Notes under the pieces: model-generated
Told to the model about the DNA's origin: nothing
The model's database searches: none
The model's input: the letters and a program-made list of their open reading frames with translations, nothing else
Part shown: piece after piece, positions 44,770 through 53,819 of the stretch
Layout: the number at the start of each line of letters is the position of its first letter
Numbering within the stretch: the first letter of the stretch is position 1
Origin: Marinomonas sp. CT5
Lineage (GTDB): Bacteria > Pseudomonadota > Gammaproteobacteria > Pseudomonadales > Marinomonadaceae
Direction of reading: 5' to 3'
Assembly: GCF_018336975.1 (NCBI RefSeq)
Contig: NZ_CP025572.1
Location: 3,164,884 to 3,228,883 of the forward strand
Length of the DNA: 64,000 nucleotides
Program-made: the position numbers and the translations under genes

Positions 44770-46188
44770 ATGACACCGACAAACGCATATTCAGATTTAC
44801 TAAACACATTGAATCAAATGAAGCAGCACAATATGGCTGAAGGTCTAGCCAGCCCAGAGCTTCGCCAAGACAGATTGCAGCGTGCCATTAAACTCATTAA
44901 AGAAAATCACCGCGACCTAAGTGATGCCATGAGCAAGGATTTTGGACACCGCAGTGTGTACCAATCTTCCACAGCAGATATCGCCACGACCATTAAGTTA
45001 TTAAAAGACGCCATAGAAAACGTATCTACTTGGATGCAAGATCAACCAGTTGAAACACCAGAACCAGGGATGAAAGCCTGGATTCAGCAACAACCTCTAG
45101 GTGTTATCGGTATTATCAGCCCATGGAATTTTCCTATTAACCTGTCTTTTGGGCCATTAGCTAGCGTGTTTGCGGCTGGTAACACAGCAATGTTAAAGCC
45201 TTCTGAGTTAACGCCTAAGACTTCGGCATTATTAGCAGAGCTGGTTGCACGCTATTTCTCACCAGAAGAACTCACTGTTGTACTGGGTGACGCAGAAGTA
45301 GGTAAAGCATTCAGCTCCCTACCTTTCGATCACCTAATATTTACGGGCAGCACTGCCGTTGGTAAACACATCATGCGTGCCGCGGCAGAGAACCTTGTGC
45401 CTGTTACACTAGAACTTGGCGGTAAATCTCCAGCTATGGTAGATGAAGATGCAGATATCACTCAGGCCGCCGAACGGATATTAACAGTGAAGACATTCAA
45501 TGTTGGGCAAATCTGTATCTCGCCTGACTACATGATCATTCCTGAAAACAAAGTCGAAGCCCTAGTCGATGCGGCCAAAACCTTTGTGCAAAATAGCTTT
45601 CCAACCATGCAAGAGAACCCTGATTACACGTCTATTATCAGTGATAATCACTATAAACGTCTTATCGGGTTGCTTGAAGATGCAAAAGAAAAAGGTGCGA
45701 ATGTCATCAGCCTAGCCGCTGAAGGCGAAGTGGATTATGACGACAGTAGCCGCAAAATTGCTCCTTTCCTGATATTCAATGTCAACGACGACATGGCGAT
45801 CATGCAAGAAGAAATTTTTGGTCCTCTGCTTCCCGTCAAAACCTACGCTAAACCAGAGGAAGCGGTTGCTTACATCAACAATAATCCGCGCCCATTAGCC
45901 GCTTATTATTTTGGTGACAATACAGAGCGCCAGCAAGCCTTTGCTCGTAACACTATTTCAGGTGGTTTAGTCATCAATGACGCCATGACACATGTTTCTG
46001 TGGAAACGCTTCCTTTTGGTGGGGTTGGACCCTCAGGAATGGGAGCCTACCATGGCATACATGGCTTTAAACGATTTACTCACGAAAAAGCAGTTGTACT
46101 ACAAAGTAAAGATGGAGCATCAGGTAAGCGTCTGCGTGCACCTTATAAAGATAAGCAGGCAGCGCTAGAAGAAATGCTAGATAGTTAA
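44770..46188 (+). CDS. Coniferyl-aldehyde-dehydrogenase-like ALDH
   Basis: 472 residues from the ATG at 44770 (AGGA seven bases upstream). ALDH fold with N in P-W-N-F-P, E in E-L-G-G-K-S-P, and the catalytic Cys in F-N-V-G-Q-I-C-I-S-P-D-Y. That C-I-S/A-P-D-Y context and the short length are typical of coniferyl aldehyde dehydrogenases (CalB type) and class 3 ALDHs. It oxidises aldehydes to acids with NAD(P). The physiological substrate is not shown; broad aldehyde detoxification is possible. Controlled probably by the divergent LysR. Confidence 0.88.
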   Translation: MTPTNAYSDLLNTLNQMKQHNMAEGLASPELRQDRLQRAIKLIKENHRDLSDAMSKDFGHRSVYQSSTADIATTIKLLKDAIENVSTWMQDQPVETPEPGMKAWIQQQPLGVIGIISPWNFPINLSFGPLASVFAAGNTAMLKPSELTPKTSALLAELVARYFSPEELTVVLGDAEVGKAFSSLPFDHLIFTGSTAVGKHIMRAAAENLVPVTLELGGKSPAMVDEDADITQAAERILTVKTFNVGQICISPDYMIIPENKVEALVDAAKTFVQNSFPTMQENPDYTSIISDNHYKRLIGLLEDAKEKGANVISLAAEGEVDYDDSSRKIAPFLIFNVNDDMAIMQEEIFGPLLPVKTYAKPEEAVAYINNNPRPLAAYYFGDNTERQQAFARNTISGGLVINDAMTHVSVETLPFGGVGPSGMGAYHGIHGFKRFTHEKAVVLQSKDGASGKRLRAPYKDKQAALEEMLDS

Positions 46189-46214
46189 GCGTAAGGCCTG
46201 AACTTCAGGCAACA

Positions 46215-46250
46215 AAAAAGCGAGTCATTACGAATGACTCGCTTTTTATA
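46215..46250. terminator. Bidirectional terminator between ALDH and FKBP genes
   Basis: AAAAAGCGAGTCATT / AATGACTCGCTTTTT with loop ACG, between convergent genes. Confidence 0.92.
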
Positions 46251-46270
46251 AATACTATCGCGTTGCTTAA

Positions 46271-46891
46271 TTAAACAACCGCAATCAGTTCAACGTCAAA
46301 CTGTAATACAGAGAAAGGTTGAATCATGGCACCAGCACCTTGCGCGCCGTAAGCCAATTCAGCTGGGATAGTTAGACGGTATTTCGCGCCTTCTTTCATC
46401 AACTGAAGACCTTCAGTCCAGCCAGCAATAACACCAGTTAGAGGAAATTCAATTGGCTCGCCACGAGCAATCGAGCTATCAAACACTTGTCCATCGGTCA
46501 AACGACCTTCGTAATGTACACGAACCGTCGCTTCACGGCTTGGCGTTGCGCCTGTACCTTCTTCAAGTACTTCAAATTGCAAACCACTTTCTGTCGTTTG
46601 AACGCCTTCTTTAGCTTTATTCTCAGCTAGAAATGCTTCACCCGCTTTCACTGTTTCTTCAGATGCTGCACGGCTCTTCTCTTCCATTTTTTGCTGTAGT
46701 TCAGCAAAAGCAGCTTCTAACTCTGCACCAGGAACACGCATTTCTGCACCGTTTAGTGCGTCTTCGATTGCAGCAAAAAGGTGCGTTAGAGACAGTTCAC
46801 CAAGATCACTACCACGTAGCTGATCACCAATTTGACGACCAATGCCGTATGCGATTTTTGCTTCGTTAGAGTCGAACGACAGTTCTGACAT
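46271..46891 (-). CDS. fklB: FKBP-type peptidyl-prolyl isomerase (FklB-like)
   Basis: 206 residues, no signal peptide. N-terminal helical dimerisation region (1-95) and C-terminal FKBP domain (V-R-V-H-Y-E-G-R-L-T-D-G-Q-V-F-D-S-S, G-W-T-E-G-L-Q-L-M, Y-R-L-T-I-P-A-E-L-A-Y-G). It matches the cytoplasmic 22-kDa FklB. It catalyses cis-trans isomerisation of prolyl bonds. Confidence 0.93.
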   Translation of the reverse strand: MSELSFDSNEAKIAYGIGRQIGDQLRGSDLGELSLTHLFAAIEDALNGAEMRVPGAELEAAFAELQQKMEEKSRAASEETVKAGEAFLAENKAKEGVQTTESGLQFEVLEEGTGATPSREATVRVHYEGRLTDGQVFDSSIARGEPIEFPLTGVIAGWTEGLQLMKEGAKYRLTIPAELAYGAQGAGAMIQPFSVLQFDVELIAVV

Positions 46892-47028
46892 GTTTACACT
46901 CTCTTTTTTCGTTAACTAAAAATTTGAGTGCGTATCATAACATAGGCAAATCTTATGAGCTTCTTTTTCAAGCACCAACCTCTGCTAAAGTCTTCACAAA
47001 AAATAAATTAATTAGCGCCATAGATTAT

Positions 47029-47047
47029 TAAAATGATATTCATTATC
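47029..47047. promoter_or_regulatory. Fur-box-like sequence
   Basis: TAAAATGATATTCATTATC matches the classic 19-base GATAATGATAATCATTATC at 16 positions. It lies 35 bases before the small membrane protein gene, overlapping its likely promoter. Confidence 0.6.
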
Positions 47048-47081
47048 ATCTAAATAATAGTGATTCATCTTGGAGTGCGTT

Positions 47082-47300
47082 ATGAAAACTAAAAGCTTTA
47101 TCCAACCTTCCCAGCGATATACGAATGATAAAAAGCCAACCGACTACTGGGGAATGCTGTTTGTTAGCTTTATCTTTTTATCCTCAATAAGCTGTTTTCT
47201 ATTTGCGAATCATAGTGAACGATCTCCCAATAGCCTCCCCCTTACTTCTCATCAAATAAGCGCCACAGCTATTGATCTAGATCACAACAGTAAACGCTAA
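47082..47300 (+). CDS. Small single-pass membrane protein of unknown function
   Basis: 72 residues from the ATG at 47082, with GGAG seven bases upstream. A basic, polar N-terminus (1-25), one hydrophobic helix (G-M-L-F-V-S-F-I-F-L-S-S-I-S-C-F-L-F, about 25-42), then a polar tail, predicted inside-out with the C-terminus in the periplasm. No family recognised. The Fur-like box just upstream suggests iron-dependent expression; the universal stress gene 39 bases downstream may be in the same unit. Confidence 0.6.
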   Translation: MKTKSFIQPSQRYTNDKKPTDYWGMLFVSFIFLSSISCFLFANHSERSPNSLPLTSHQISATAIDLDHNSKR

Positions 47301-47339
47301 AAGGATTAAGCTGTAGGTACATTGAAAGAGGATCTTGCC

Positions 47340-47822
47340 ATGTTACCTAAAATAAAGACGATTGTTTACGCTTGTGATCTAGACGGTAAAACACAAGCTG
47401 CTATGGAACTGGTTTTAAATTTAGCCAAAACCCATGACGCAAAAATTATATTGATGCATGCAATAGAGCCATTAAATACACAAGCATCAAACATGATTAA
47501 CAATTACGTTAACGAAGACATTAGAGAGGCGATGCGCAAAGAGGCCATCAGTGAAATTGATGCTCGCATGAAAAAATTACTCTCTGAATTTATTGAAAAA
47601 TATTCAGAAGAACTGGCTGACTTAGAACACACTCCGGAAACACTTATTGTCAATGGCGTTCCATCTGAATCCATTCAACGTGTCGCGGCAGAAAAGAATG
47701 CCGACTTAATTGTAATGAATAGCCGAACACATGGACGATTAAGCCAAATGATCATTGGCTCAACGGCCAACAAAGTGATCCATACCAGCTCTATTCCAGT
47801 GCTTGTTGTCCCAATTAAATAG
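47340..47822 (+). CDS. Universal stress protein (UspA family)
   Basis: 160 residues from the ATG at 47340 (GAGGA seven to eight bases upstream). Rossmann-like Usp fold; V-Y-A-C-D-L-D-G at strand 1 and the ATP-binding end D-L-I-V-M-N-S-R-T-H-G-R-L-S-Q-M-I-I-G-S-T-A-N-K-V, G-2x-G-9x-G(S/T)-type. Role under stress not specified by sequence. Perhaps co-transcribed with the Fur-box gene before it. Confidence 0.9.
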   Translation: MLPKIKTIVYACDLDGKTQAAMELVLNLAKTHDAKIILMHAIEPLNTQASNMINNYVNEDIREAMRKEAISEIDARMKKLLSEFIEKYSEELADLEHTPETLIVNGVPSESIQRVAAEKNADLIVMNSRTHGRLSQMIIGSTANKVIHTSSIPVLVVPIK

Positions 47823-47861
47823 TAAGCGGCTCTAGCCACATTTCTTTGTCTTCGATACACT

Positions 47862-47881
47862 TACTGTATATATAAACAGTA
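47862..47881 (+). promoter_or_regulatory. Near-consensus LexA (SOS) box
   Basis: TACTGTATATATAAACAGTA matches the E. coli SOS consensus TACTGTATATATATACAGTA at 19 of 20 positions and is symmetric out to CACT/AGTG. It ends nine bases before the topB ATG; a TTGTCT-17-TATATA promoter would overlap it. Confidence 0.85.
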
Positions 47882-47890
47882 AGTGTATTT

Positions 47891-49879
47891 ATGATTCTTT
47901 ATATCGCCGAAAAACCCAGCCTTGCCCGAGCCATTGCTTCTGCGCTTCCTACTCCACAAAAGAAAGAAGAAGGCTGCATCTGGCTACCCAATGGAGATTG
48001 TATCAGCTGGTGTATCGGCCACTTACTCGAGCAAGCTGAACCTCATCAATACAACCCCGCCTATAAATCTTGGAATTTAGACCATTTACCCATCATCCCA
48101 ACAGACTGGCAATGGCAAGAAAAAACCAACACCAAGAAACAGCTAAGCATTTTAAAAAAACTCATCAAAAAAGCCTCTGTCTTGGTTCATGCTGGAGATC
48201 CCGACCGCGAGGGTCAACTGCTTGTTGATGAGGTGCTCCATTACACCAAGGTTCCATCACAAAAGCTGAAAAACACCCAACGGTTACTCGTCAATGATTT
48301 AACCCCTTCTGCCATTAAAAAAGCGCTGAATAACTTACGCTCGAATAATGAGTTCGCGGCACTGTCGCGTTCCGCACTAGGGCGAGCTCGCGCCGACTGG
48401 CTATTCGGCTTAAACCTAACGCGCGCCTATACTATCAGAGGCCGTCAAGCCGGCTACCAAGGTGTTTTATCCATCGGTCGAGTGCAGACGCCAGTGTTAG
48501 GACTTGTTGTCGCAAGAGATAAGGAAAGAGACGCCTTTGTGCCAAAAAACTTTTATCAAGTTTGGGCAAATATACAAACACCGCAAGGTGCGCTATTCCA
48601 AGCAAAGTGGTTACCTAGTGAAGCCTGCCAGCCTTATATGGATGATGAAAATAGAGTGCTCAGCTTGCCTCTTGCGCAAAACGTTGCGAACAGAATCACC
48701 AACAAACCTGCGACCGTATTAGAAGCAAATTATAAGCAAAAGAAGCAAGCAGCACCTTTACCCTATAGTTTATCGGCACTTCAAATTGATGCTGCGAAAG
48801 CCTTCTCCTTGTCTGCTCAACAAGTCCTAGATACATGCCAAGCTCTTTACGAACGACATCAAATGATTACCTACCCGCGATCCGATTGTCGATATTTACC
48901 CAACCAACAGCATAAAGACGCACCGGCCATTATTGCGGCTTTAACTCACTCTGGCGGGGAAATTCAGAAGGGAGCAGAGAATGCCGACACATCGCGAAAG
49001 AGCAAAGCATGGAATGACAAACAGGTCACCGCCCACCATGCAATTATTCCAACAACACAAGCCCATAAAGCCGCCTCTCTGTCTAAAACAGAAGCGTTAG
49101 TTTTTCATTTAATCGCTCGCCAGTACCTCATGCAATTTTACCCAGAATACGATTATCTGGCTTCTTATATTAAATTAGACATTGAAGGTGGTGTCTTTGA
49201 AGCGAAAGGCAATACACCGATTGCACTGGGCTGGAAGGCACTCTTATCAAGCAAAAATAAAAGCCAAGACCCCGAAGACGAAAACCAAAACGAGCTGCCA
49301 AAACTAAGTAAAAGCGATGCTCTGTGGTGTACAGAAGGAAAAGTACAAGAAAAAATAACCACGCCTCCCGCTGCTTTCACCGACGCAACCTTATTGGCGG
49401 CTATGACAGGCATCAGCCGTTTTGTGTCTGATAAAGACATTCGCGCAATATTAAAAGAAACCGACGGATTAGGCACAGAAGCCACTCGAGCCAGTATTTT
49501 AGAACTGCTTTTTAAACGTGGTTTTTTAATAAGACAAGGCAAGCAAATTCACGCAAGCCAGACAGGTCGAGCATTTATAGATTGTTTGCCTACACAGCTT
49601 GTTACCCCTGATATGACAGCGAAATGGGAGTCCGCCCTTAACAATATTAGCCGCGGCGAAACCAGTTACCAAGAGTTTATGACAAACCTTGAAGAGAATT
49701 TATCTCAACTGCTTAGCGCTTCTCGAAGTATGCCAACATCCGCACTACAAAACCTTCCGCCACCTTCAAAAAATCCCTTCGCCAAAAGAAAAGGAAGCAA
49801 TCGCAGAAAACCAGCAGGAACCTCCACCTCAAAAGCAGCCAGCTCAAACAAAAAAAGACGCTCGAAAGCGTCTTCTTAA
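47891..49879 (+). CDS. topB: DNA topoisomerase III
   Basis: 662 residues, type IA topoisomerase. TOPRIM start I-A-E-K-P-S-L-A-R-A-I-A, acidic H-A-G-D-P-D-R-E-G-Q-L-L, and active-site Tyr in Y-P-R-S-D-C. L-G-R-A-R-A-D-W-L-F-G-L-N-L-T-R is also typical. It decatenates and unlinks DNA, often with RecQ. The last 40 residues are a basic Lys/Arg/Ser tail. A LexA box lies nine bases upstream, implying induction by DNA damage and a very short leader. The 3' end encodes part of a terminator hairpin. Confidence 0.95.
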   Translation: MILYIAEKPSLARAIASALPTPQKKEEGCIWLPNGDCISWCIGHLLEQAEPHQYNPAYKSWNLDHLPIIPTDWQWQEKTNTKKQLSILKKLIKKASVLVHAGDPDREGQLLVDEVLHYTKVPSQKLKNTQRLLVNDLTPSAIKKALNNLRSNNEFAALSRSALGRARADWLFGLNLTRAYTIRGRQAGYQGVLSIGRVQTPVLGLVVARDKERDAFVPKNFYQVWANIQTPQGALFQAKWLPSEACQPYMDDENRVLSLPLAQNVANRITNKPATVLEANYKQKKQAAPLPYSLSALQIDAAKAFSLSAQQVLDTCQALYERHQMITYPRSDCRYLPNQQHKDAPAIIAALTHSGGEIQKGAENADTSRKSKAWNDKQVTAHHAIIPTTQAHKAASLSKTEALVFHLIARQYLMQFYPEYDYLASYIKLDIEGGVFEAKGNTPIALGWKALLSSKNKSQDPEDENQNELPKLSKSDALWCTEGKVQEKITTPPAAFTDATLLAAMTGISRFVSDKDIRAILKETDGLGTEATRASILELLFKRGFLIRQGKQIHASQTGRAFIDCLPTQLVTPDMTAKWESALNNISRGETSYQEFMTNLEENLSQLLSASRSMPTSALQNLPPPSKNPFAKRKGSNRRKPAGTSTSKAASSNKKRRSKASS

Positions 49880-49880
49880 A
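49855..49880 (+). terminator. Terminator hairpin within the 3' end of topB
   Basis: AAGACGCT / AGCGTCTT with loop CGAA spans the last codons of topB. The T tract is short (TTCTT), so efficiency is uncertain; the A run makes it work better for the convergent exporter gene. Confidence 0.55.
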
Positions 49881-49897
49881 AAGAGAGTCTTTTCACA

Positions 49898-50518
49898 TCA
49901 CCCAACAGCAAGCCATACACCAACACCAACCATTAATGTACCTGCGATGCGATTCATAATACGGACATTTCCGCTTTGCATTAAAAGGGATTTCAACGTC
50001 CTTCCACCAGCGGCATAAATAAGTAAGCAGCTAAATTCAAGCGTTAGTATGATGGTAATCAACACCACCAGTTGGCTCGTTAGTGGACGACTTGCATCTA
50101 AAAAAGGTGGCAGCAATGCAATAAAAAAGGCCCACCCTTTTGGATTCGCAATCGCAGTCACAAAACCTTGAGACATCAAATCCACATAAGAAGCTGGCTT
50201 ATTATCACTCGACTCTGTTTTTATAGCCATTTTTCCCTTAGACAACCACATCTGAATCCCTACATAGGCCAGATAAGCACCGCCAAGGTATTTCAACACC
50301 ATAAATACACTAGGATAATTTAGTAGAAGCGCCGCCACGCCGATGGCCGATAAAATAGCGACCGTAGCCACTCCAACCAATTCGCCAAGCATCATCCAAA
50401 GTGCACGTTTCACACCGATGGTCATACCCAGTGTCATTGCCAAAGTCATGCACATACCTGGGGTAATAGAAACAAAAAAGAAGGTGGGTATAAAAGCAGA
50501 TAGCAATGCTAAATTCAC
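49898..50518 (-). CDS. LysE/RhtB-family amino-acid exporter
   Basis: 206 residues, six hydrophobic helices. S-I-T-P-G-M-C-M-T-L-A-M-T near the N-terminus matches the P-G-P motif region; G-A-Y-L-A-Y-V-G-I-Q-M-W and F-V-T-A-I-A-N-P-K-G-W-A-F-F are family signatures. It probably exports amino acids or their analogues. Substrate unknown; no LysG-type regulator nearby. Confidence 0.9.
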   Translation of the reverse strand: MNLALLSAFIPTFFFVSITPGMCMTLAMTLGMTIGVKRALWMMLGELVGVATVAILSAIGVAALLLNYPSVFMVLKYLGGAYLAYVGIQMWLSKGKMAIKTESSDNKPASYVDLMSQGFVTAIANPKGWAFFIALLPPFLDASRPLTSQLVVLITIILTLEFSCLLIYAAGGRTLKSLLMQSGNVRIMNRIAGTLMVGVGVWLAVG

Positions 50519-50548
50519 AAAAAGTCCCTATCCAATCATCAAAAAATA

Positions 50549-51328
50549 TTAAAAGCGCTTTTTTTCTTTAAAAGTAGAACCATCGATGAACTTACTCCAT
50601 TCATCATCTAGTTCATCTTCATCCTGCTCAAAGCTATTTGTGATTTCTTCTTCTGCTTTTTGCAGCTCAAGATCATCTTCGATTTCTTTCAGTAATTCTT
50701 TAAGTTTAAGAATAACAGGCTGAGCCTCAACCGTCTCTTTGGTAGGGTTTAATTGTGATAACGCTTCTCGATACATTTCGGCGGCTGTATCCATTTGACC
50801 ACTCAAAAAAGCTTTGCGAGCAAGGTAGGCGTAATAATCAGATTTAACTTTATAATGGTAAAAGTTTAATAATTTACTGTATCGGTAAGCAACATCTTGA
50901 TCTATGGTTTTTTCTTTTTGAGATAAAATCAAAAACGATTTAAACGACTCAAATAAACGCTTTATTTCTATTACGATTAATTCATCATTTATTGTCTTAG
51001 CGCGTCTTTTTTGTTTGTTTTCTTGAAACTCGACCATTTCTTCTGCTAAATGGGCCCTACGACGCGTTAAAGTTGGGTCAGGTTGCAACTCAATAAGCTG
51101 ATCATATACAGCAATCATCCTTGAAAATAACCAAGCCTTCATGTCTTTTGGTTGGTATTGAGGAGGCATTTCATCAAGATAGCGACGTAACTGACGCAGC
51201 TGATTATTAAGCGTCGCAATTTTGCGCAACTTTTGTAATTGAGCTCGCTCTTTAAGCTGCAAAAATATTGCAAAGGCAATAAATCCGCCGATAACAAGCA
51301 AAAGTACTATAATAGTAACAGCTGTCAT
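50549..51328 (-). CDS. Membrane-anchored helical protein, paralogue 2
   Basis: 259 residues. One N-terminal membrane helix (3-24), then a charged, largely helical cytoplasmic body. P-P-Q-Y-Q-P-K-D-M-K-A-W-L-F-S-R-M-I-A-V-Y-D-Q-L and Y-S-K-L-L-N-F-Y-H-Y-K-V...A-A-E-M-Y-R-E-A-L-S-Q-L align with matching segments of the next gene upstream (51414-52109), so the two are paralogues. The AEMYREALS part is TPR-like. An acidic C-terminal tail follows. Function unknown; adjacent to the phosphate transporter gene on the same strand. Confidence 0.75.
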   Translation of the reverse strand: MTAVTIIVLLLVIGGFIAFAIFLQLKERAQLQKLRKIATLNNQLRQLRRYLDEMPPQYQPKDMKAWLFSRMIAVYDQLIELQPDPTLTRRRAHLAEEMVEFQENKQKRRAKTINDELIVIEIKRLFESFKSFLILSQKEKTIDQDVAYRYSKLLNFYHYKVKSDYYAYLARKAFLSGQMDTAAEMYREALSQLNPTKETVEAQPVILKLKELLKEIEDDLELQKAEEEITNSFEQDEDELDDEWSKFIDGSTFKEKKRF

Positions 51329-51413
51329 ATGATACGTGGGTTACCTTGATACATTAATAGCCTAATTTGCATTTTAACTTCGAGTCTTAATAAAACGAAA
51401 TGGCTAGATAATT

Positions 51414-52109
51414 TCAATTAGGGACTTGTTTATCCTTTCTCGCAAATAAAATATTTTCAACATCCTGTATCATATTTTGAAGCCGTGCCACTTCTCTTTT
51501 AGAACTATTAACACTGCTATTTTTTTCAATAACTGACAATGCTGCTCGATATTTTTCGAGTGCCCGATTTTTTTTATCATTATCTAAATCATCTCGTGCC
51601 TGACGAACTAATAAGTCTCGATAAGCCAAAGCATGTGAGTACCTCATCAACACGATATGATGTTTAATTATCGAACGCCCTGCTCCGTGTCGATCAAGCA
51701 TATTTCGCATTTCTTTCAGCAAATATAATATAGCATCATGCGTTTGTTCGAGTTGTTCTTGTGTTGTCACCCTATCCTTAGAGGTAACAACACGACCTTG
51801 CTTCAAATCAGTGAGTAAGCGAGTGAGTTGATCTTTATTCGATACAAAATTAGATTGATAGTTTGCTCCCATCAATTGTTCTATCACCGAAAGCAAATAT
51901 TCGACCAAAAAAACCTTGGTATCTCTAGGTAGATATCTATCAGGAATTATTCCTAATGAAGAAAACAATCGATTACTACGCTTAGATAGTCGAGAAAATA
52001 GCTTATCTCTCAGCTCCTTCTGTTGCCTTCTCCATCGCAAATAGGAAGGCACCGAGAAACACACAACCAACAAGGTAACAGCAACAAATATCAGTATGCT
52101 TGGTTTCAT
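51414..52109 (-). CDS. Membrane-anchored helical protein, paralogue 1
   Basis: 231 residues. One N-terminal membrane helix (3-22), helical body. P-D-R-Y-L-P-R-D-T-K-V-F-L-V-E-Y-L-L-S-V-I-E-Q-L and Y-S-H-A-L-A-Y-R-D-L-L-V...A-L-E-K-Y-R-A-A-L-S-V-I correspond to the same blocks of the following gene. Shorter, without the acidic tail. No family recognised. Downstream of pit on the same strand but beyond a hairpin, so co-transcription is uncertain. Confidence 0.75.
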   Translation of the reverse strand: MKPSILIFVAVTLLVVCFSVPSYLRWRRQQKELRDKLFSRLSKRSNRLFSSLGIIPDRYLPRDTKVFLVEYLLSVIEQLMGANYQSNFVSNKDQLTRLLTDLKQGRVVTSKDRVTTQEQLEQTHDAILYLLKEMRNMLDRHGAGRSIIKHHIVLMRYSHALAYRDLLVRQARDDLDNDKKNRALEKYRAALSVIEKNSSVNSSKREVARLQNMIQDVENILFARKDKQVPN

Positions 52110-52184
52110 TTCTTAATAATTACCTAGCCGTGGCACTATAAAATATAAGTAGCTTACTTTTATATAACACAGACAAGAAAATGA

Positions 52185-52225
52185 AAACAGAAAAAGACCA
52201 GAGAAACTCTAATCTTTTTCTGTTT
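52185..52225 (-). terminator. Terminator-like hairpin after pit
   Basis: AAACAGAAAAAGA / TCTTTTTCTGTTT, 13-base perfect arms with a 15-base loop, just downstream of the pit stop. It is AT-rich; strength uncertain. Confidence 0.5.
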
Positions 52226-52244
52226 AAGGTGTGCTTTATACTTT

Positions 52245-53819
52245 TTAACGAGAGACAGAAAAACCAAGCAACATGTAAAACAACATTGCAGAAAGCAACG
52301 CAGAAGCAGGAACAGTGATAACCCAAGCTGCCGCAATTCGCAAAAGTGCAGAACGTTTCACTAACTCTTTTTTCGTCGCTTTCTTCAAGCCTTTACGCTC
52401 TCGAGAAGAAATAGGGGAAGAAGCCTGAGCCGCCTTTAGCTCTTTAAGAATGGCACGTTTTTCTTCAACATCAGCCAACTTAAAGCGTTTCACAAATTCT
52501 TGTGTTTGCTGGCCGTCGTGACCGGCAGACTCTGAATGAGAAATAATAGCAGCTAACTTCTTCTCATAAGATTGCTTCAAATATTCGCGTAGGAAGCCAA
52601 CCCCAAAGATACCACCAACAGCAATATGAGTTGAACTAACTGGCAAACCAAGTTGAGAAGCGATGATAACTGTAATTGCAGCCGCCATAGCAACACAAAA
52701 TGCGCGTGTTTTATCCAACTCTGTTATTTCAGAACCTACAGTTTTGATCAACTTAGGACCAAACAAAGCAAGACCTACCGCAATACCAATGCCCCCTACC
52801 ATCATGATCCAAATAGGAATAGCTGCTTTGCTAGAAACGGCGCCAGTCATTAACGCATCATTTATAGCGGCTAAAGGCCCTATTGCATTCGCAACATCGT
52901 TTGCACCATGGGCAAAACTTAGCAAGGCAGCAGACACAATAAGAGGCAATGTAAATAAGCTATTAACTGCATCTTTATCGTTTTTCAGTACCAACGCGGC
53001 TTTATCAACCATTGGACGAACAATAAAATAAACTGTCAGCGCAATGGCAAAAGCAATCATAACGGCCGTAATAAAGTCCAGCTTCCAAATATGTTTAAGG
53101 CCCTTAAGAATAAGGTAGGTCGAAAATGCCCAAACCATTGCACCTACCAATAAGGGCACGACTTTTTTAGCGGCATCGATCATGTCATTTTTATAGGTAA
53201 TAGATCGTTTGATATAAATTAGGAATAACGCAGCAATGACACCACCAAGCACAGGGGAAATAACCCAACTAGCGACAATCGCAATCAATTTATCCCAGTT
53301 AGCAATATCCCAACCGCCAGCAGCAATACCGGCTCCCAAAACCCCACCAACAATAGAGTGAGTAGTAGAAACAGGCGCACCAAGATAAGTGGCTAAGTTA
53401 AGCCAAATAGCCCCCGCTAACAAGGCAGCCATCATAACCCAAATAAAGGTAGCAGCATCACCGATTGAATTAGGATTGATTATGCCCTTTTTAATAGTAC
53501 CGACAACGGTACCGCCAGCAATTAAGGCACCAGCCGCTTCAAAAACAGCAGCAATCAAAATAGCACCTGTCATGGACAAGGCTTTCGACCCTACCGCGGG
53601 CCCCACGTTATTGGCAACATCATTCGCGCCAATATTTACGGCCATATAAGCGCCAATAGCTGCAGCTATGGCTAAAATAGATAAATTAGAAACCCCAACG
53701 CCATTAGATGAAGCATAAAAACCAGACACCAAAACAAATGCTAAGGCAATTAATACACGAACAAACTCATGACCACTTAATAAGGTGGATTCTTCTTTCG
53801 GGTTATTTGTAAGATCCAT
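52245..53819 (-). CDS. pitA: Low-affinity inorganic phosphate transporter (PiT family)
   Basis: 524 residues. The two inverted PD001131-type signatures are present: G-A-N-D-V-A-N-N-V-G-P-A-V-G-S-K-A and G-A-N-D-V-A-N-A-I-G-P-L-A-A-I, with the S-T-T-H-S and S-S-T-H-I-A-V-G segments. About ten membrane helices and a large charged cytoplasmic loop (about 410-480). It takes up metal-phosphate complexes with protons or sodium. No DUF47/PhoU-like partner gene is adjacent, which is common elsewhere. ATG at 53819. Confidence 0.94.
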   Translation of the reverse strand: MDLTNNPKEESTLLSGHEFVRVLIALAFVLVSGFYASSNGVGVSNLSILAIAAAIGAYMAVNIGANDVANNVGPAVGSKALSMTGAILIAAVFEAAGALIAGGTVVGTIKKGIINPNSIGDAATFIWVMMAALLAGAIWLNLATYLGAPVSTTHSIVGGVLGAGIAAGGWDIANWDKLIAIVASWVISPVLGGVIAALFLIYIKRSITYKNDMIDAAKKVVPLLVGAMVWAFSTYLILKGLKHIWKLDFITAVMIAFAIALTVYFIVRPMVDKAALVLKNDKDAVNSLFTLPLIVSAALLSFAHGANDVANAIGPLAAINDALMTGAVSSKAAIPIWIMMVGGIGIAVGLALFGPKLIKTVGSEITELDKTRAFCVAMAAAITVIIASQLGLPVSSTHIAVGGIFGVGFLREYLKQSYEKKLAAIISHSESAGHDGQQTQEFVKRFKLADVEEKRAILKELKAAQASSPISSRERKGLKKATKKELVKRSALLRIAAAWVITVPASALLSAMLFYMLLGFSVSR

